Source of the DNA: Nansenia antarctica
Taxonomy: Eukaryota; Chordata; Actinopteri; Argentiniformes; Microstomatidae
NCBI GenBank assembly: GCA_963989245.1
Contig: OZ022345.1
Coordinates: 31,896,816-31,960,815 of the forward strand
Direction: 5' to 3'
Length of the DNA stretch: 64,000 nt
Of this stretch, positions 23,383 through 37,900 are shown piece by piece. The position numbers and the translations under genes were made by a program. Every line of letters starts with the position of its first letter. Within the stretch, counting starts at the first letter, position 1. The notes beneath the pieces were generated by a model that did no database searches, had not been told where the DNA came from, and saw nothing but the letters and a program-made list of their open reading frames with translations.

Positions 23383-26300
23383 AGTTAACTAGTGTAGTTA
23401 ACTAGATAACAATGTAAAGTAGTGTTCTAGTTAACTAGGTAACAATGTAAAGTAGTGTTCTAGTTAACTAGGTAACAATGTAAAGTAGTGTTCTAGTTAA
23501 CTAGGTAACAATGTAAAGTAGTGTTCTAGTTAACTAGGTAACAATGTAAAGTAGTGTTCTAGTTAACTAGGTAACAATGTAAAGTAATGTTCTAGTTAAC
23601 TAGGTAACAATGTAAAGTAGTGTTCTAGTTAACTAGGTAACAATGTAAAGTAGTGTTGTAGTTAACTAGGTAACAATGTAAAGTAGTGTTCTAGTTAACT
23701 AGGTAACAATGTAGAGTAGTGTTCTAGATAACTAGGTAACAATGTAAAGTAATGTTCTAGTTAACTAGGTAACAATGTAAAGTAGTGTTGTAGTTAACTA
23801 GGTAACAATGTAAAGTAGTGTTCTAGTTAACTAGGTAACAATGTAAAGTAGTTTTCTAGTTAACTAGGTAACAATGTAAAGTAGTGTTGTAGTTAACTAG
23901 GTAACAATGTAAAGTAGTGTTATAGTTAACTAGGTAACAATGTAAAGTAGTGTTGTAGTTAACTAGGTAACAATGTAAAGTAGTGTTCTAGTTAACTAGG
24001 TAACAATGTAAAGTAGTGTTGTAGTTAACTAGGTAACAATGTAAAGTAGTGTTCTAGTTAACTAGGTAACAATGTAAAGTAGTTTTCTAGTTAACTAGGT
24101 AACAATGTAAAGTAGTGTTGTAGTTAACTAGGTAACAATGTAAAGTAGTGTTATAGTTAACTAGGTAACAATGTAAAGTAGTGTTGTAGTTAACTAGGTA
24201 ACAATGTAAAGTAGTGTTCTAGTTAACTAGGTAACAATGTAAAGTAGTGTTGTAGTTAACTAGGTAACAATGTAAAGTAGTGTTCTAGTTAACTAGGTAA
24301 CAATGTAAAGTAGTGTTCTAGTTAACTAGGTAACAATGTAAAGTAGTGTTCTAGTTAACTAGGTAACAATGTAAGTAATGTTCTAGTTAACTAGGTAACA
24401 ATGTAAAGTAGTGTTCTAGTTAACTAGGTAACAATGTAAAGTAGTGTTGTAGTTAACTAGGTAACAATGTAAAGTAGTGTTGTAGTTAACTAGGTAACAA
24501 TGTAAAGTAGTGTTGTAGTTAACTAGGTAACAATGTAAAGTAGTGTTCTAGTTAACTAGGTAACAATGTAAAGTAGTGTTCTAGTTAACTAGGTAACAAT
24601 GTAAAGTAGTGTTCTAGTTAACTAGGTAACAATGTAAAGTAGTGTTCTAGTTAACTAGGTAACAATGTAAAGTAGTATTCTAGTTAACTAGGTAACAATG
24701 TAAAGTAGTGTTGTAGTTAACTAGGTAACAATGTAAAGTAGTGTTCTAGTTAACTAGGTAACAATGTAGAGTAGTGTTCTAGATAACTAGGTAACAATGT
24801 AAAGTAGTGTTATAGTTAACTAGGTAACAATGTAAAGTAGTGTTGTAGTTAACTAGGTAACAATGTAAAGTATTGTTCTAGTTAACTAGGTAACAATGTA
24901 AAGTAATGTTCTAGTTAACTAGGTAACAATGTAAAGTAGTGTTCTAGTTAACTAGGTAACAATGTAAAGTAATGTTCTAGTTAACTAGGTAACAATGTAA
25001 AGTAGTGTTGTAGTTAACTAGGTAACAATGTAAAGTAGTGTTGTAGTTAACTAGGTAACAATGTAAAGTAGTGTTGTAGTTAACTAGGTAACAATGTAAA
25101 GTAGTGTTGTAGTTAACTAGGTAACAATGTAAAGTAGTGTTCTAGTTAACTAGGTAACAATGTAAAGTAGTGTTGTAGTTAACTAGGTAACAATGTAAAG
25201 TAGTGTTGTAGTTAACTAGGTAACAATGTAAAGTAGTGTTGTAGTTAACTAGGTAACAATGTAAAGTAGTGTTGTAGTTAACTAGGTTACAATGTAAAGT
25301 AGTGTTGTAGTTAACTAGGTAACAATGTAAAGTAGTGTTGTAGTTAACTAGGTAACAATGTAAAGCAGTGTTGTAGTTAACTAGGTAACAATGTAAAGTA
25401 GTGTTGTAGTTAACTAGGTAACAATGTAAAGTAGTGTTCTAGTTAACTAGGTAACACTGTAAAGTAGTGTTCTAGTTAACTAGGTAACAATGTAAAGTAG
25501 TATTCTAGTTAACTAGGTAACAATGTAAAGTAGTGTTCTAGTTAACTAGATAACAATGTAAAGTAGTGTTCTAGTTAACTAGGTAACAATGTAAAGTAGT
25601 GTTCTAGTTAACTAGGTAACAATGTAAAGTAATGTTCTAGTTAACTAGGTAACAATGTAAAGTAGTGTTCTAGTTAACTAGGTAACAATGTAAAGTAGTG
25701 TTCTAGTTAACTAGGTAACAATGTAAAGTAGTGTTCTAGTTAACTAGGTAACAATGTAGAGTAGTGTTCTAGATAACTAGGTAACAATGTAAAGTAGTGT
25801 TGAAGTTAACTAGGTAACAATGTAAAGTAATGTTGTAGTTAACTAGGTAACAATGTAAAGTAGTGTTCTAGTTAACTAGGTAACAATGTAAAGTAGTGTT
25901 GTAGTTAACTAGGTAACAATGTAAAGTAGTGTTCTAGTTAACTATGTAACAATGTAGAGTAGTGTTCTAGATAACTAGGTAACAATGTAAAGTAGTGTTA
26001 TAGTTAACTAGGTAACAATGTAAAGTAGTGTTGTAGTTAACTAGGTAACAATGTAAAGTAGTGTTCTAGTTAACTAGGTAACAAGGTAAAGTAGTGTTCT
26101 AGTTAACTAGGTAACAATGTAAAGTAGTGTTCTAGTTAACTAGGTAACAATGTAAAGTAGTGTTGTAGTTAACTAGGTAACAATGTAAAGTAGTGTTGTA
26201 GTTAACTAGGTAACAATGTAAAGTAGTGTTGTAGTTAAATAGGTAACAATGTAAAGTAGTGTTCTAGTTAACTAGGTAACAATGTAAAGTAGTGTTGTAG

Positions 26301-29300
26301 TTAACTAGGTAACAATGTAAAGTAGTGTTGTAGTTAACTAGGTAACAATGTAAAGTAGTGTTCTAGTTAACTAGGTAACAATGTAAAGTAGTGTTGTAGT
26401 TAACTAGGTAACAATGTAAAGTAGTGTTCTAGTTAACTAGGTAACAATGTAAAGTAGTGTTGTAGTTAACTAGGTAACAATGTAAAGTAGTGTTCTAGTT
26501 AACTAGGTAACAATGTAAAGTTATGTTCTAGTTAACTAGGTAACAATGTAAAGTAGTGTTCTAGTTAACTAGGTTACAATGTAAAGTAGTGTTGTAGTTA
26601 ACTAGGTAACAATGTAAAGTAGTGTTGTAGTTAACTAGGTAACAATGTAAAGTAGTGTTGTAGTTAACTAGGTAACAATGTAAAGTAGTGTTGTAGTTAA
26701 CTAGGTAACAATGTAAAGTAGTGTTCTAGTTAACTAGGTAACAATGTAAAGTAGTGTTGAAGTTAACTAGGTAACAATGTAAAGTAATGTTGTAGTTAAC
26801 TAGGTAACAATGTAAAGTAGTGTTCTAGTTAACTAGGTAACAATGTAAAGTAGTGTTCTAGTTAACTAGGTAACAATGTAAAGTAGTGTTCTAGTTAACT
26901 AGGTAACAATGTAGAGTAGTGTTCTAGACAACTAGGTAACAATGTAAAGTAGTGTTATAGTTAACTAGGTAACAATGTAAAGTAGTGTTGTAGTTAACTA
27001 GGTAACAATGTAAAGTAGTGTTCTAGTTAACTAGGTAACAAGGTAAAGTAGTGTTCTAGTTAACTAGGTAACAATGTAAAGTAGTGTTCTAGTTAACTAG
27101 GTAACAATGTAAAGTAGTGTTCTAGTTAACTAGGTAACAATGTAAAGTAGTGTTCTAGTTAACTAGGTAACAATGTAAAGTAGTGTTGTAGTTAACTAGG
27201 TAACAATGTAAAGTAGTGTTGTAGTTAACTAGGTAACAATGTAAAGTAGTGTTGTAGTTAACTAGGTAACAATGTAAAGTAGTGTTCTAGTTAACTAGGT
27301 AACAATGTAAAGTAGTGTTGTAGTTAACTAGGTAACAATGTAAAGTAGTGTTGTAGTTAACTAGGTAACAATGTAAAGTAGTGTTCTAGTTAACTAGGTA
27401 ACAATGTAAAGTAGTGTTGTAGTTAACTAGGTAACAATGTAAAGTAGTGTTCTAGTTAACTAGGTAACAATGTAAAGTAGTGTTCTAGTTAACTAGGTAA
27501 CAATGTAAAGTAGTGTTCTAGTTAACTAGGTAACAATGTAAAGTTATGTTCTAGTTAACTAGGTAACAATGTAAAGTAGTGTTCTAGTTAACTAGGTTAC
27601 AATGTAAAGTAGTGTTCTAGTTAACTAGGTAACAATGTAAAGTAGTGTTCTAGTTAACTAGGTAACAATGTAAAGTAGTGTTCTAGTTAACTAGGTAACA
27701 ATGTAAAGTAGTGTTGTAGTTAACTAGGTAACAATATAAAGTAATGTTCTAGTTAACTAGGTAACAATGTAAAGTAGTGTTCTAGTTAACTAGGTAACAA
27801 TGTAAAGTAGTGTTGTAGTTAACAATGTAAAGTAGTGTTGTAGTTAACTAGGTAACAATGTAAAGTAGTGTTGTAGTTAACTAGGTAACAATGTAAAGTA
27901 GTGTTGTAGTTAACTAGGTAACAATGTAAAGTAGTGTTGTAGTTAACTAGGTAACAATGTAAAGTAGTGTTGTAGTTAACTAGGTAACAATGTAAAGTAG
28001 TGTTCTAGTTAACTAGGTAACAATGTAAAGCAGTGTTGTAGTTAACTAGGTAACAATGTAAAGTAGTGTTCTAGTTAACTAGGTAACAATGTAAAGTCGT
28101 GTTGTAGTTAACTAGGTAACAATGTAAAGTAGTGTTCTAGTTAACTAGGTAACAAGGTAAAGTAGTGTTCTAGTTAACTAGGTAACAATGTAAAGTAGTG
28201 TTCTAGTTAACTAGGTAACAATGTAAAGTAGTGTTGTAGTTAACTAGGTAACAATGTAAAGTAGTGTTGTAGTTAACTAGGTAACAATGTAAAGTAGTGT
28301 TGTAGTAACTAGGTAACAATGTAAAGTAGTGTTCTAGTTAACTAGGTAACAATGTAAAGTAGTGTTGTAGTTAACTAGGTAACAATGTAAAGTAGTGTTC
28401 CAGTTAACTAGGTAACAATGTAAAGTAGTGTTGTAGTTAACTAGGTAACAATGTAAAGTAGTGTTCTAGTTAACTAGGTAACAATGTAAAGTAGTGTTCT
28501 AGTTAACTAGGTAACAATGTAAAGTAGTGTTCTAGTTAACTAGGTAACAATGTAAAGTTATGTTCTAGTTAACTAGGTAACAATGTAAAGTAGTGTTGTA
28601 GTTAACTAGGTAACAATGTAAAGTAGTGTTGTAGTTAACTAGGTAACAATGTAAAGTAGTGTTGTAGTTAACTAGGTAACAATGTAAAGTAGTGTTGTAG
28701 TTAACTAGGTAACAATGTAAAGTAGTGTTGTAGTTAACTAGGTAACAATGTAATGTAGTGTTGTAGTTAACTAGGTAACAATGTAATGTAGTGTTGTAGT
28801 TAACTAGGTAACAATGTAAAGTAGTGTTGTAGTTAACTAGGTAACAATGTAAAGTAGTGTTCTAGTTAACTAGGTAACAATGTAAAGTAGTGTTGTAGTT
28901 AACTAGGTAACAATGTAAAGTAGTGTTGTAGTTAACTAGGTAACAATGTAAAGTAGTGTTCTAGTTAACTAGGTAACAATGTAAAGTAGTGTTCTAGTTA
29001 ACTAGGTAACAATGTAAAGTAGTGTTGTAGTTAACTAGGTAACAATGTAAAGTAGTGTTGTAGTTAACTAGGTAACAATGTAAAGTAGTGTTGTAGTTAA
29101 CTAGGTAACCATGTAAAGTAGTGTTCTAGTTAACTAGGTAACAATGTAAAGTAGTGTTCTAGTTAACTAGGTAACAATGTAAAGTAGTTTTCTAGTTAAG
29201 TAGGTAACAATGTAAAGTAGTGTTGTAGTTAACTAGGTAACAATGTAAAGTAGTTTTCTAGTTAAGTAGGTAACAATGTAAAGTAGTGTTCTAGTTAACT

Positions 29301-31950
29301 AGGTTACAATGTAAAGTAGTGTTCTAGTTAACTAGGTAACAATGTAAAGTAGTGTTCTAGTTAACTAGGTAACAATGTAAAGTAGTGTTGTAGTTAACTA
29401 GGTAACAATGTAAAGTAGTGTTCTAGTTAACTAGGTAACAATGTAAAGTAATGTTCTAGTTAACTAGGTAACAATGTAAAGTAGTGTTCTAGTTAACTAG
29501 GTAACAATGTAAAGTAGTGTTGTAGTTAACTAGGTAACAATGTAAAGTAGTGTTCTAGTTAACTAGGTAACAATGTAAAGTAATGTTGTAGTTAACTAGG
29601 TAACAATGTAAAGTAATGTTCTAGTTAACTAGGTAACAATGTAAAGTAGTGTTCTAGTTAACTAGGTAACAATGTAAAGTAGTGTTCTAGTTAACTAGGT
29701 AACAATGTAAAGTAGTGTTCTAGTTAACTAGGTAACAATGTAAAGTAATGTTCTAGTTAACTAGGTAACAATGTAAAGTAGTGTTCTAGTTAACTAGGTA
29801 ACAATGTAAAGTAGTGTTGTAGTTAACTAGGTAACAATGTAAAGTAGTGTTGTAGTTAACTAGGTAACAATGTAAAGTAGTGTTGTAGTTAACTAGGTAA
29901 CAATGTAAAGTAGTGTTCTAGTTAACTAGGTAACAATGTAAAGTAGTGTTGTAGTTAACTAGGTAACAATGTAAAGTAGTCTTCTAGTTAACTAGGTAAC
30001 AATGTAAAGTAGTGTTCTAGTTAACTAGGTAACAATGTAAAGAAGTGTTCTAGTTAACTAGGTAACATTGTAAAGTAGTGTTGTAGTTAACTAGGTAACA
30101 ATGTAAAGTAGTGTTATAGTTAACTAGGTAACAATGTAAAGTAGTGTTGTAGTTAACTAGGTAACAATGTAAAGTAGTGTTGTAGTTAACTAGGTAACAA
30201 TGTAAAGTAGTGTTCTAGTTAACTAGGTAACAATGTAAAGTAGTGTTCTAGTTAACTAGGTAACAATGTAAAGTAGTGTTGTAGTTAACTAGGTAACAAT
30301 GTAAAGTAGTGTTCTAGTTAACTAGGTAACAATGTTAAGTAGTGTTGTAGTTAACTAGGTAACAATGTAAAGTAGTGTTCTAGTTAACTAGGTAACAATG
30401 TAAAGTAGTTTTCTAGTTAACTAGGTAACAATGTAAAGTAGTGTTGTAGTAAACTAGGTAACAATGTAAAGTAGTGTTATAGTTAACTAGGTTACAATGT
30501 AAAGTATTGTTGTAGTTAACTAGGTAACAATGTAAAGTAGTGTTCTAGTGAACTAGGTAACAATGTAAAGTATTGTTCTAGTTAACTAGGTAACAATGTA
30601 AAGTAGTGTTCTAGTTAACTAGGTAACAATGTAAAGTAATGTTCTAGTTAACTAGGTAACAATGTAAAGTAGTGTTCTAGTTAACTAGGTAACAATGTAA
30701 AGTAGTGTTCTAGTTAACTAGGTAACAATGTAAAGTAGTGTTCTAGTTAACTAGGTAACAATGTAAAGTAGTGTTCTAGTTAACTAGGTAACAATGTAAA
30801 GTAGTGCTGTAGTTAACTAGGTAACAATGTAAAGTAGTGTTGTAGTTAACTAGGTAACAATGTAAAGTAATGTTCTAGTTAACTAGGTAACAATGTAAAG
30901 TAGTGTTCTAGTTAACTAGGTAACAATGTAAAGTAGTGTTCTAGTTAACTAGGTAACAATGTAAAGTAGTGTTCTAGTTAACTAGGTAACAATGTAAAGT
31001 AGTGTTCTAGTTAACTAGGTAACAATGTAAAGTAGTGTTCTAGTTACCTAGGTAACAATGTAAAGTAGTGTTCTAGTTAACTAGGTAACAATGTAAAGTA
31101 GTGTTCTAGTTAACTAGGTAACAATGTAGAGTAGTGTTCTAGATAACTAGGTAACAATGTAAAGTAGTGTTATAGTTAACTAGGTAACAATGTAAAGTAG
31201 TGTTGTAGTTAACTAGGTAACAATGTAAAGTAGTGTTCTAGTTAACTAGGTAACAATGTAAAGTAGTGTTCTAGTTAACTAGGTAACAATGTAAAGTAGT
31301 GTTGTAGTTAACTAGGTAACAATATAAAGTAATGTTCTAGTTAACTAGGTAACAATGTAAAGTAGTGTTCTAGTTAACTAGGTAACAATGTAAAGTAGTG
31401 TTGTAGTTAACTAGGTAACAATGTAAAGTAGTGTTGTAGTTAACTAGGTAACAATGTAAAGTAGTGTTCTAGTTAACTAGGTAACAATGTAAAGTAGTGT
31501 TCTAGTTAACTAGGTAACATTAAAGTAGTGTTGTAGTTAACTAGGTAACAATGTAAAGTAATGTTCTAGTTACCTAGGTAACAATGTAAAGTAGTGTTGT
31601 AGTTAACTAGGTAACAATGTAAAGTAGTGTTCTAGTTAACTAGGTAACAATGTAAAGTAGTGTTCTAGTTAACTAGGTAACAATGTAAAGTAGTGTTCTA
31701 GTTAACTAGGTAACAATGTAAAGTAGTGTTCTAGTTAACTAGGTAACAATGTAAAGTAGTGTTGTAGTTAACTAGGTAACAATGTAAAGTAGTGTTGTAG
31801 TTAACTAGGTAACAATGTAAAGTAGTGTTGTAGTTAACTAGGTAACAATGTAAAGTAGTGTTGTAGTTAACTAGGTAACAATGTAAAGTAGTGTTCTAGT
31901 TAACTAGGTAACAATGTAAAGTAGTGTTCTAGTTAACTAGGTAACAATGT

Positions 31951-34900
31951 AAAGTAGTCTTCTAGTTAACTAGGTAACAATGTAAAGTAGTGTTCTAGTT
32001 AACTAGGTAACAATGTAAAGAAGTGTTCTAGTTAACTAGGTAACATTGTAAAGTAGTGTTGTAGTTAACTAGGTAACAATGTAAAGTAGTGTTATAGTTA
32101 ACTAGGTAACAATGTAAAGTAGTGTTGTAGTTAACTAGGTAACAATGTAAAGTAGTGTTGTAGTTAACTAGGTAACAATGTAAAGTAGTGTTCTAGTTAA
32201 CTAGGTAACAATGTAAAGTAGTGTTGTAGTTAACTAGGTAACAATGTAAAGTAGTGTTCTAGTTAACTAGGTAACAATGTAAAGTAGTGTTCTAGTTAAC
32301 TAGGTAACAATGTAAAGTAGTGTTGTAGTTAACTAGGTAACAATGTAAAGTAGTGTTCTAGTTAACTAGGTAACAATGTAAAGTAGTGTTGTAGTTAACT
32401 AGGTAACAATGTAAAGTAGTGTTCTAGTTAACTAGGTAACAATGAAAAGTAGTTTTCTAGTTAACTGGGTAACAATGTAAAGTAGTGTTGTAGTAAACTA
32501 GGTAACAATGTAAAGTAGTGTTATAGTTAACTAGGTTACAATGTAAAGTATTGTTGTAGTTAACTAGGTAACAATGTAAAGTAGTGTTCTAGTTAACTAG
32601 GTAACAATGTAAAGTAGTGTTCTAGTTAACTAGGTAACAATGTAAAGTAGTGTTGTAGTTAACTAGGTAACAATGTAAAGTAATGTTCTAGTTAACTAGG
32701 TAACAATGTAAAGTAGTGTTCTAGTTAACTAGGTAACAATGTAAAGTAGTGTTCTAGTTAACTAGGTAACAATGTAAAGTAGTGTTCTAGTTAACTAGGT
32801 AACAATGTAAAGTAGTGCTGTAGTTAACTAGGTAACAATGTAAAGTAGTGTTGTAGTTAACTAGGTAACAATGTAAAGTAATGTTCTAGTTAACTAGGTA
32901 ACAATGTAAAGTAGTGTTCTAGTTAACTAGGTAACAATGTAAAGTAGTGTTCTAGTTAACTAGGTAACAATGTAAAGTAGTGTTCTAGTTAACTAGGTAA
33001 CAATGTAAAGTAGTGTTCTAGTTAAATAGGGTAACAATGTAAAGTAGTGTTCTAGTTACCTAGGTAACAATGTAAAGTAGTGTTCTAGTTAACTAGGTAA
33101 CAATGTAAAGTAGTGTTCTAGTTAACTAGGTAACAATGTAAAGTAGTGTTCTAGTTAACTAGGTAACAATGTAGAGTAGTGTTCTAGATAACTAGGTAAC
33201 AATGTAAAGTAGTGTTATAGTTAACTAGGTAACAATGTAAAGTAGTGTTGTAGTTAACTAGGTAACAATGTAAAGTAGTGTTCTAGTTAACTAGGTAACA
33301 ATGTAAAGTAGTGTTCTAGTTAACTAGCTAACAATGTAAAGTAGTGTTCTAGTTAACTAGGTAACAATGTAAAGTAGTGTTCTAGTTAACTAGGTAACAT
33401 TAAAGTAGTGTTGTAGTTAACTAGGTAACAATGTAAAGTAGTGTTGTAGTTAACTAGGTAACAATGTAAAGTAGTGTTCTAGTTAACTAGGTAACAATGT
33501 AAAGTAGTGTTCTAGTTAACTAGGTAACAATGTAAAGTAGTGTTCTAGTTAACTAGGTAACAATGTAAAGTAGTGTTCTAGTTAACTAGGTAACAATGTA
33601 AAGTAGTGCTGTAGTTAACTAGGTAACAATGTAAAGTAGTGTTGTAGTTAACTAGGTAACAATGTAAAGTAATGTTCTAGTTAACTAGGTAACAATGTAA
33701 AGTAGTGTTCTAGTTAACTAGGTAACAATGTAAAGTAGTGTTCTAGTTAACTAGGTAACAATGTAAAGTAGTGTTCTAGTTAACTAGGTAACAATGTAAA
33801 GTAGTGTTCTAGTTAAATAGGGTAACAATGTAAAGTAGTGTTCTAGTTACCTAGGTAACAATGTAAAGTAGTGTTCTAGTTAACTAGGTAACAATGTAAA
33901 GTAGTGTTCTAGTTAACTAGGTAACAATGTAAAGTAGTGTTCTAGTTAACTAGGTAACAATGTAGAGTAGTGTTCTAGATAACTAGGTAACAATGTAAAG
34001 TAGTGTTATAGTTAACTAGGTAACAATGTAAAGTAGTGTTGTAGTTAACTAGGTAACAATGTAAAGTAGTGTTCTAGTTAACTAGGTAACAATGTAAAGT
34101 AGTGTTCTAGTTAACTAGCTAACAATGTAAAGTAGTGTTGTAGTTAACTAGGTAACAATATAAAGTAATGTTCTAGTTAACTAGGTAACAATGTAAAGTA
34201 GTGTTCTAGTTAACTAGGTAACAATGTAAAGTAGTGTTCTAGTTAACTAGGTAACAATGTAAAGTAGTGTTGTAGTTAACTAGGTAACAATGTAAAGTAG
34301 TGTTCTAGTTAACTAGGTAACAATGTAAAGTAGTGTTCTAGTTAACTAGGTAACATTAAAGTAGTGTTCTAGTTAACTAGGTAACAATGTAAAGTAGTGT
34401 TCTAGTTAACTAGGTAACAATGTAAAGTAGTGTTCTAGTTAACTAGGTAACAATGTAGAGTAGTGTTCTAGATAACTAGGTAACAATGTAAAGTAGTGTT
34501 ATAGTTAACTAGGTAACAATGTAAAGTAGTGTTGTAGTTAACTAGGTAACAATGTAAAGTAGTGTTCTAGTTAACTAGGTAACAATGTAAAGTAGTGTTC
34601 TAGTTAACTAGCTAACAATGTAAAGTAGTGTTCTAGTTAACTAGGTAACAATGTAAAGTAGTGTTCTAGTTAACTAGGTAACATTAAAGTAGTGTTGTAG
34701 TTAACTAGGTAACAATGTAAAGTAGTGTTGTAGTTAACTAGGTAACAATGTAAAGTAGTGTTCTAGTTAACTAGGTAACAATGTAAAGTAGTGTTCTAGT
34801 TAACTAGGTAACAATGTAAAGTAGTGTTCTAGTTAACTAGGTAACAATGTAAAGTAGTGCTGTAGTTAACTAGGTAACAATGTAAAGTAGTGTTGTAGTT

Positions 34901-37900
34901 AACTAGGTAACAATGTAAAGTAATGTTCTAGTTAACTAGGTAACAATGTAAAGTAGTGTTCTAGTTAACTAGGTAACAATGTAAAGTAGTGTTCTAGTTA
35001 ACTAGGTAACAATGTAAAGTAGTGTTCTAGTTAACTAGGTAACAATGTAAAGTAGTGTTCTAGTTAAATAGGGTAACAATGTAAAGTAGTGTTCTAGTTA
35101 CCTAGGTAACAATGTAAAGTAGTGTTCTAGTTAACTAGGTAACAATGTAAAGTAGTGTTCTAGTTAACTAGGTAACAATGTAAAGTAGTGTTCTAGTTAA
35201 CTAGGTAACAATGTAGAGTAGTGTTCTAGATAACTAGGTAACAATGTAAAGTAGTGTTATAGTTAACTAGGTAACAATGTAAAGTAGTGTTGTAGTTAAC
35301 TAGGTAACAATGTAAAGTAGTGTTCTAGTTAACTAGGTAACAATGTAAAGTAGTGTTCTAGTTAACTAGCTAACAATGTAAAGTAGTGTTGTAGTTAACT
35401 AGGTAACAATATAAAGTAATGTTCTAGTTAACTAGGTAACAATGTAAAGTAGTGTTCTAGTTAACTAGGTAACAATGTAAAGTAGTGTTCTAGTTAACTA
35501 GGTAACAATGTAAAGTAGTGTTGTAGTTAACTAGGTAACAATGTAAAGTAGTGTTCTAGTTAACTAGGTAACAATGTAAAGTAGTGTTCTAGTTAACTAG
35601 GTAACATTAAAGTAGTGTTGTAGTTAACTAGGTAACAATGTAAAGTAGTGTTGTAGTTAACTAGGTAACAATGTAAAGTAGTGTTCTAGTTAACTAGGTA
35701 ACAATGTAAAGTAGTGTTCTAGTTAACTAGGTAACAATGTAAAGTAGTGTTCTAGTTACCTAGGTAACAATGTAAAGTAGTGTTCTAGTTAACTAGGTCA
35801 CAATGTAAAGTAGTGTTCTAGTTAACTAGGTAACAATGTAAAGTAGTGTTCTAGTTAACTAGGTAACAATGTAAAGTAGTGTTCTAGTTAACTAGGTAAC
35901 AATGTAAAGTAGTTTTCTAGTTAACTAGGTAACAATGTAAAGTAGTGTTGTAGTAAACTAGGTAACAATGTAAAGTAGTGTTATAGTTAACTAGGTTACA
36001 ATGTAAAGTATTGTTGTAGTTAACTAGGTAACAATGTAAAGTAGTGTTCTAGTTAACTAGGTAACAATGTAAAGTAGTGTTCTAGTTAACTAGGTAACAA
36101 TGTAAAGTAGTGTTCTAGTTAACTAGGTAACAATGTAAAGTAATGTTCTAGTTAACTAGGTAACAATGTAAAGTAGTGTTCTAGTTAACTAGGTAACAAT
36201 GTAAAGTAGTGTTCTAGTTAACTAGGTAACAATGTAAAGTAGTGTTCTAGTTAACTAGGTTACAATGTAAAGTAGTGCTGTAGTTAACTAGGTAACAATG
36301 TAAAGTAGTGTTGTAGTTAACTAGGTAACAATGTAAAGTAATGTTCTAGTTAACTAGGTAACAATGTAAAGTAGTGTTCTAGTTAACTAGGTAACAATGT
36401 AAAGTAGTGTTCTAGTTAACTAGGTAACAATGTAAAGTAGTGTTCTAGTTAACTAGGTAACAATGTAAAGTAGTGTTCTAGTTAACTAGGTAACAATGTA
36501 AAGTAGTGTTCTAGTTAACTAGGTAACAATGTAAAGTAGTGTTCTAGTTACCTAGGTAACAATGTAAAGTAGTGTTCTAGTTAACTAGGTAACAATGTAA
36601 AGTAGTGTTCTAGTGAACTAGGTAACAATGTAAAGTAGTGTTCTAGTTAACTAGGTAACAATGTAAAGTAGTGTTCTAGTTAACTAGGTAACAATGTAAA
36701 GTAATGTTCTAGTTAACTAGGTAACAATGTAAAGTAGTGTTCTAGTTAACTAGGTAACAATGTAAAGTAGTGTTCTAGTTAACTAGGTAACAATGTAAAG
36801 TAGTGTTCTAGTTAACTAGGTAACAATGTAAAGTAGTGTTCTAGTTAACTAGGTAACAATGTAAAGTAGTGCTGTAGTTAACTAGGTAACAATGTAAAGT
36901 AGTGTTGTAGTTAACTAGGTAACAATGTAAAGTAATGTTCTAGTTAACTAGGTAACAATGTAAAGTAGTGTTCTAGTTAACTAGGTAACAATGTAAAGTA
37001 GTGTTCTAGTTAACTAGGTAACAATGTAAAGTAGTGTTCTAGTTAACTAGGTAACAATGTAAAGTAGTGTTCTAGTTAACTAGGTAACAATGTAAAGTAG
37101 TGTTCTAGTTACCTAGGTAACAATGTAAAGTAGTGTTCTAGTTAACTAGGTAACAATGTAAAGTAGTGTTCTAGTTAACTAGGTAACAATGTAGAGTAGT
37201 GTTCTAGATAACTAGGTAACAATGTAAAGTAGTGTTATAGTTAACTAGGTAACAATGTAAAGTAGTGTTGTAGTTAACTAGGTAACAATGTAAAGTAGTG
37301 TTCTAGTTAACTAGGTAACAATGTAAAGTAGTGTTCTAGTTAACTAGGTAACAATGTAAAGTAGTGTTGTAGTTAACTAGGTAACAATATAAAGTAATGT
37401 TCTAGTTAACTAGGTAACAATGTAAAGTAGTGTTCTAGTTAACTAGGTAACAATGTAAAGTAGTGTTCTAGTTAACTAGGTAACAATGTAAAGTAGTGTT
37501 GTAGTTAACTAGGTAACAATGTAAAGTAGTGTTCTAGTTAACTAGGTAACAATGTAAAGTAGTGTTCTAGTTAACTAGGTAACATTAAAGTAGTGTTGTA
37601 GTTAACTAGGTAACAATGTAAAGTAGTGTTGTAGTTAACTAGGTAACAATGTAAAGTAGTGTTCTAGTTAACTAGGTAACAATGTAAAGTAGTGTTCTAG
37701 TTAACTAGGTAACAATGTAAAGTAGTGTTCTAGTTAACTAGGTAACAATGTAAAGTAGTGTTGTAGTTAACTAGGTAACAATGTAAAGTAGTGTTGTAGT
37801 TAACTAGGTAACAATGTAAAGTAGTGTTGTAGTTAACTAGGTAACAATGTAAAGTAGTGTTGTAGTTAACTAGGTAACAATGTAAAGTAGTGTTGTAGTT

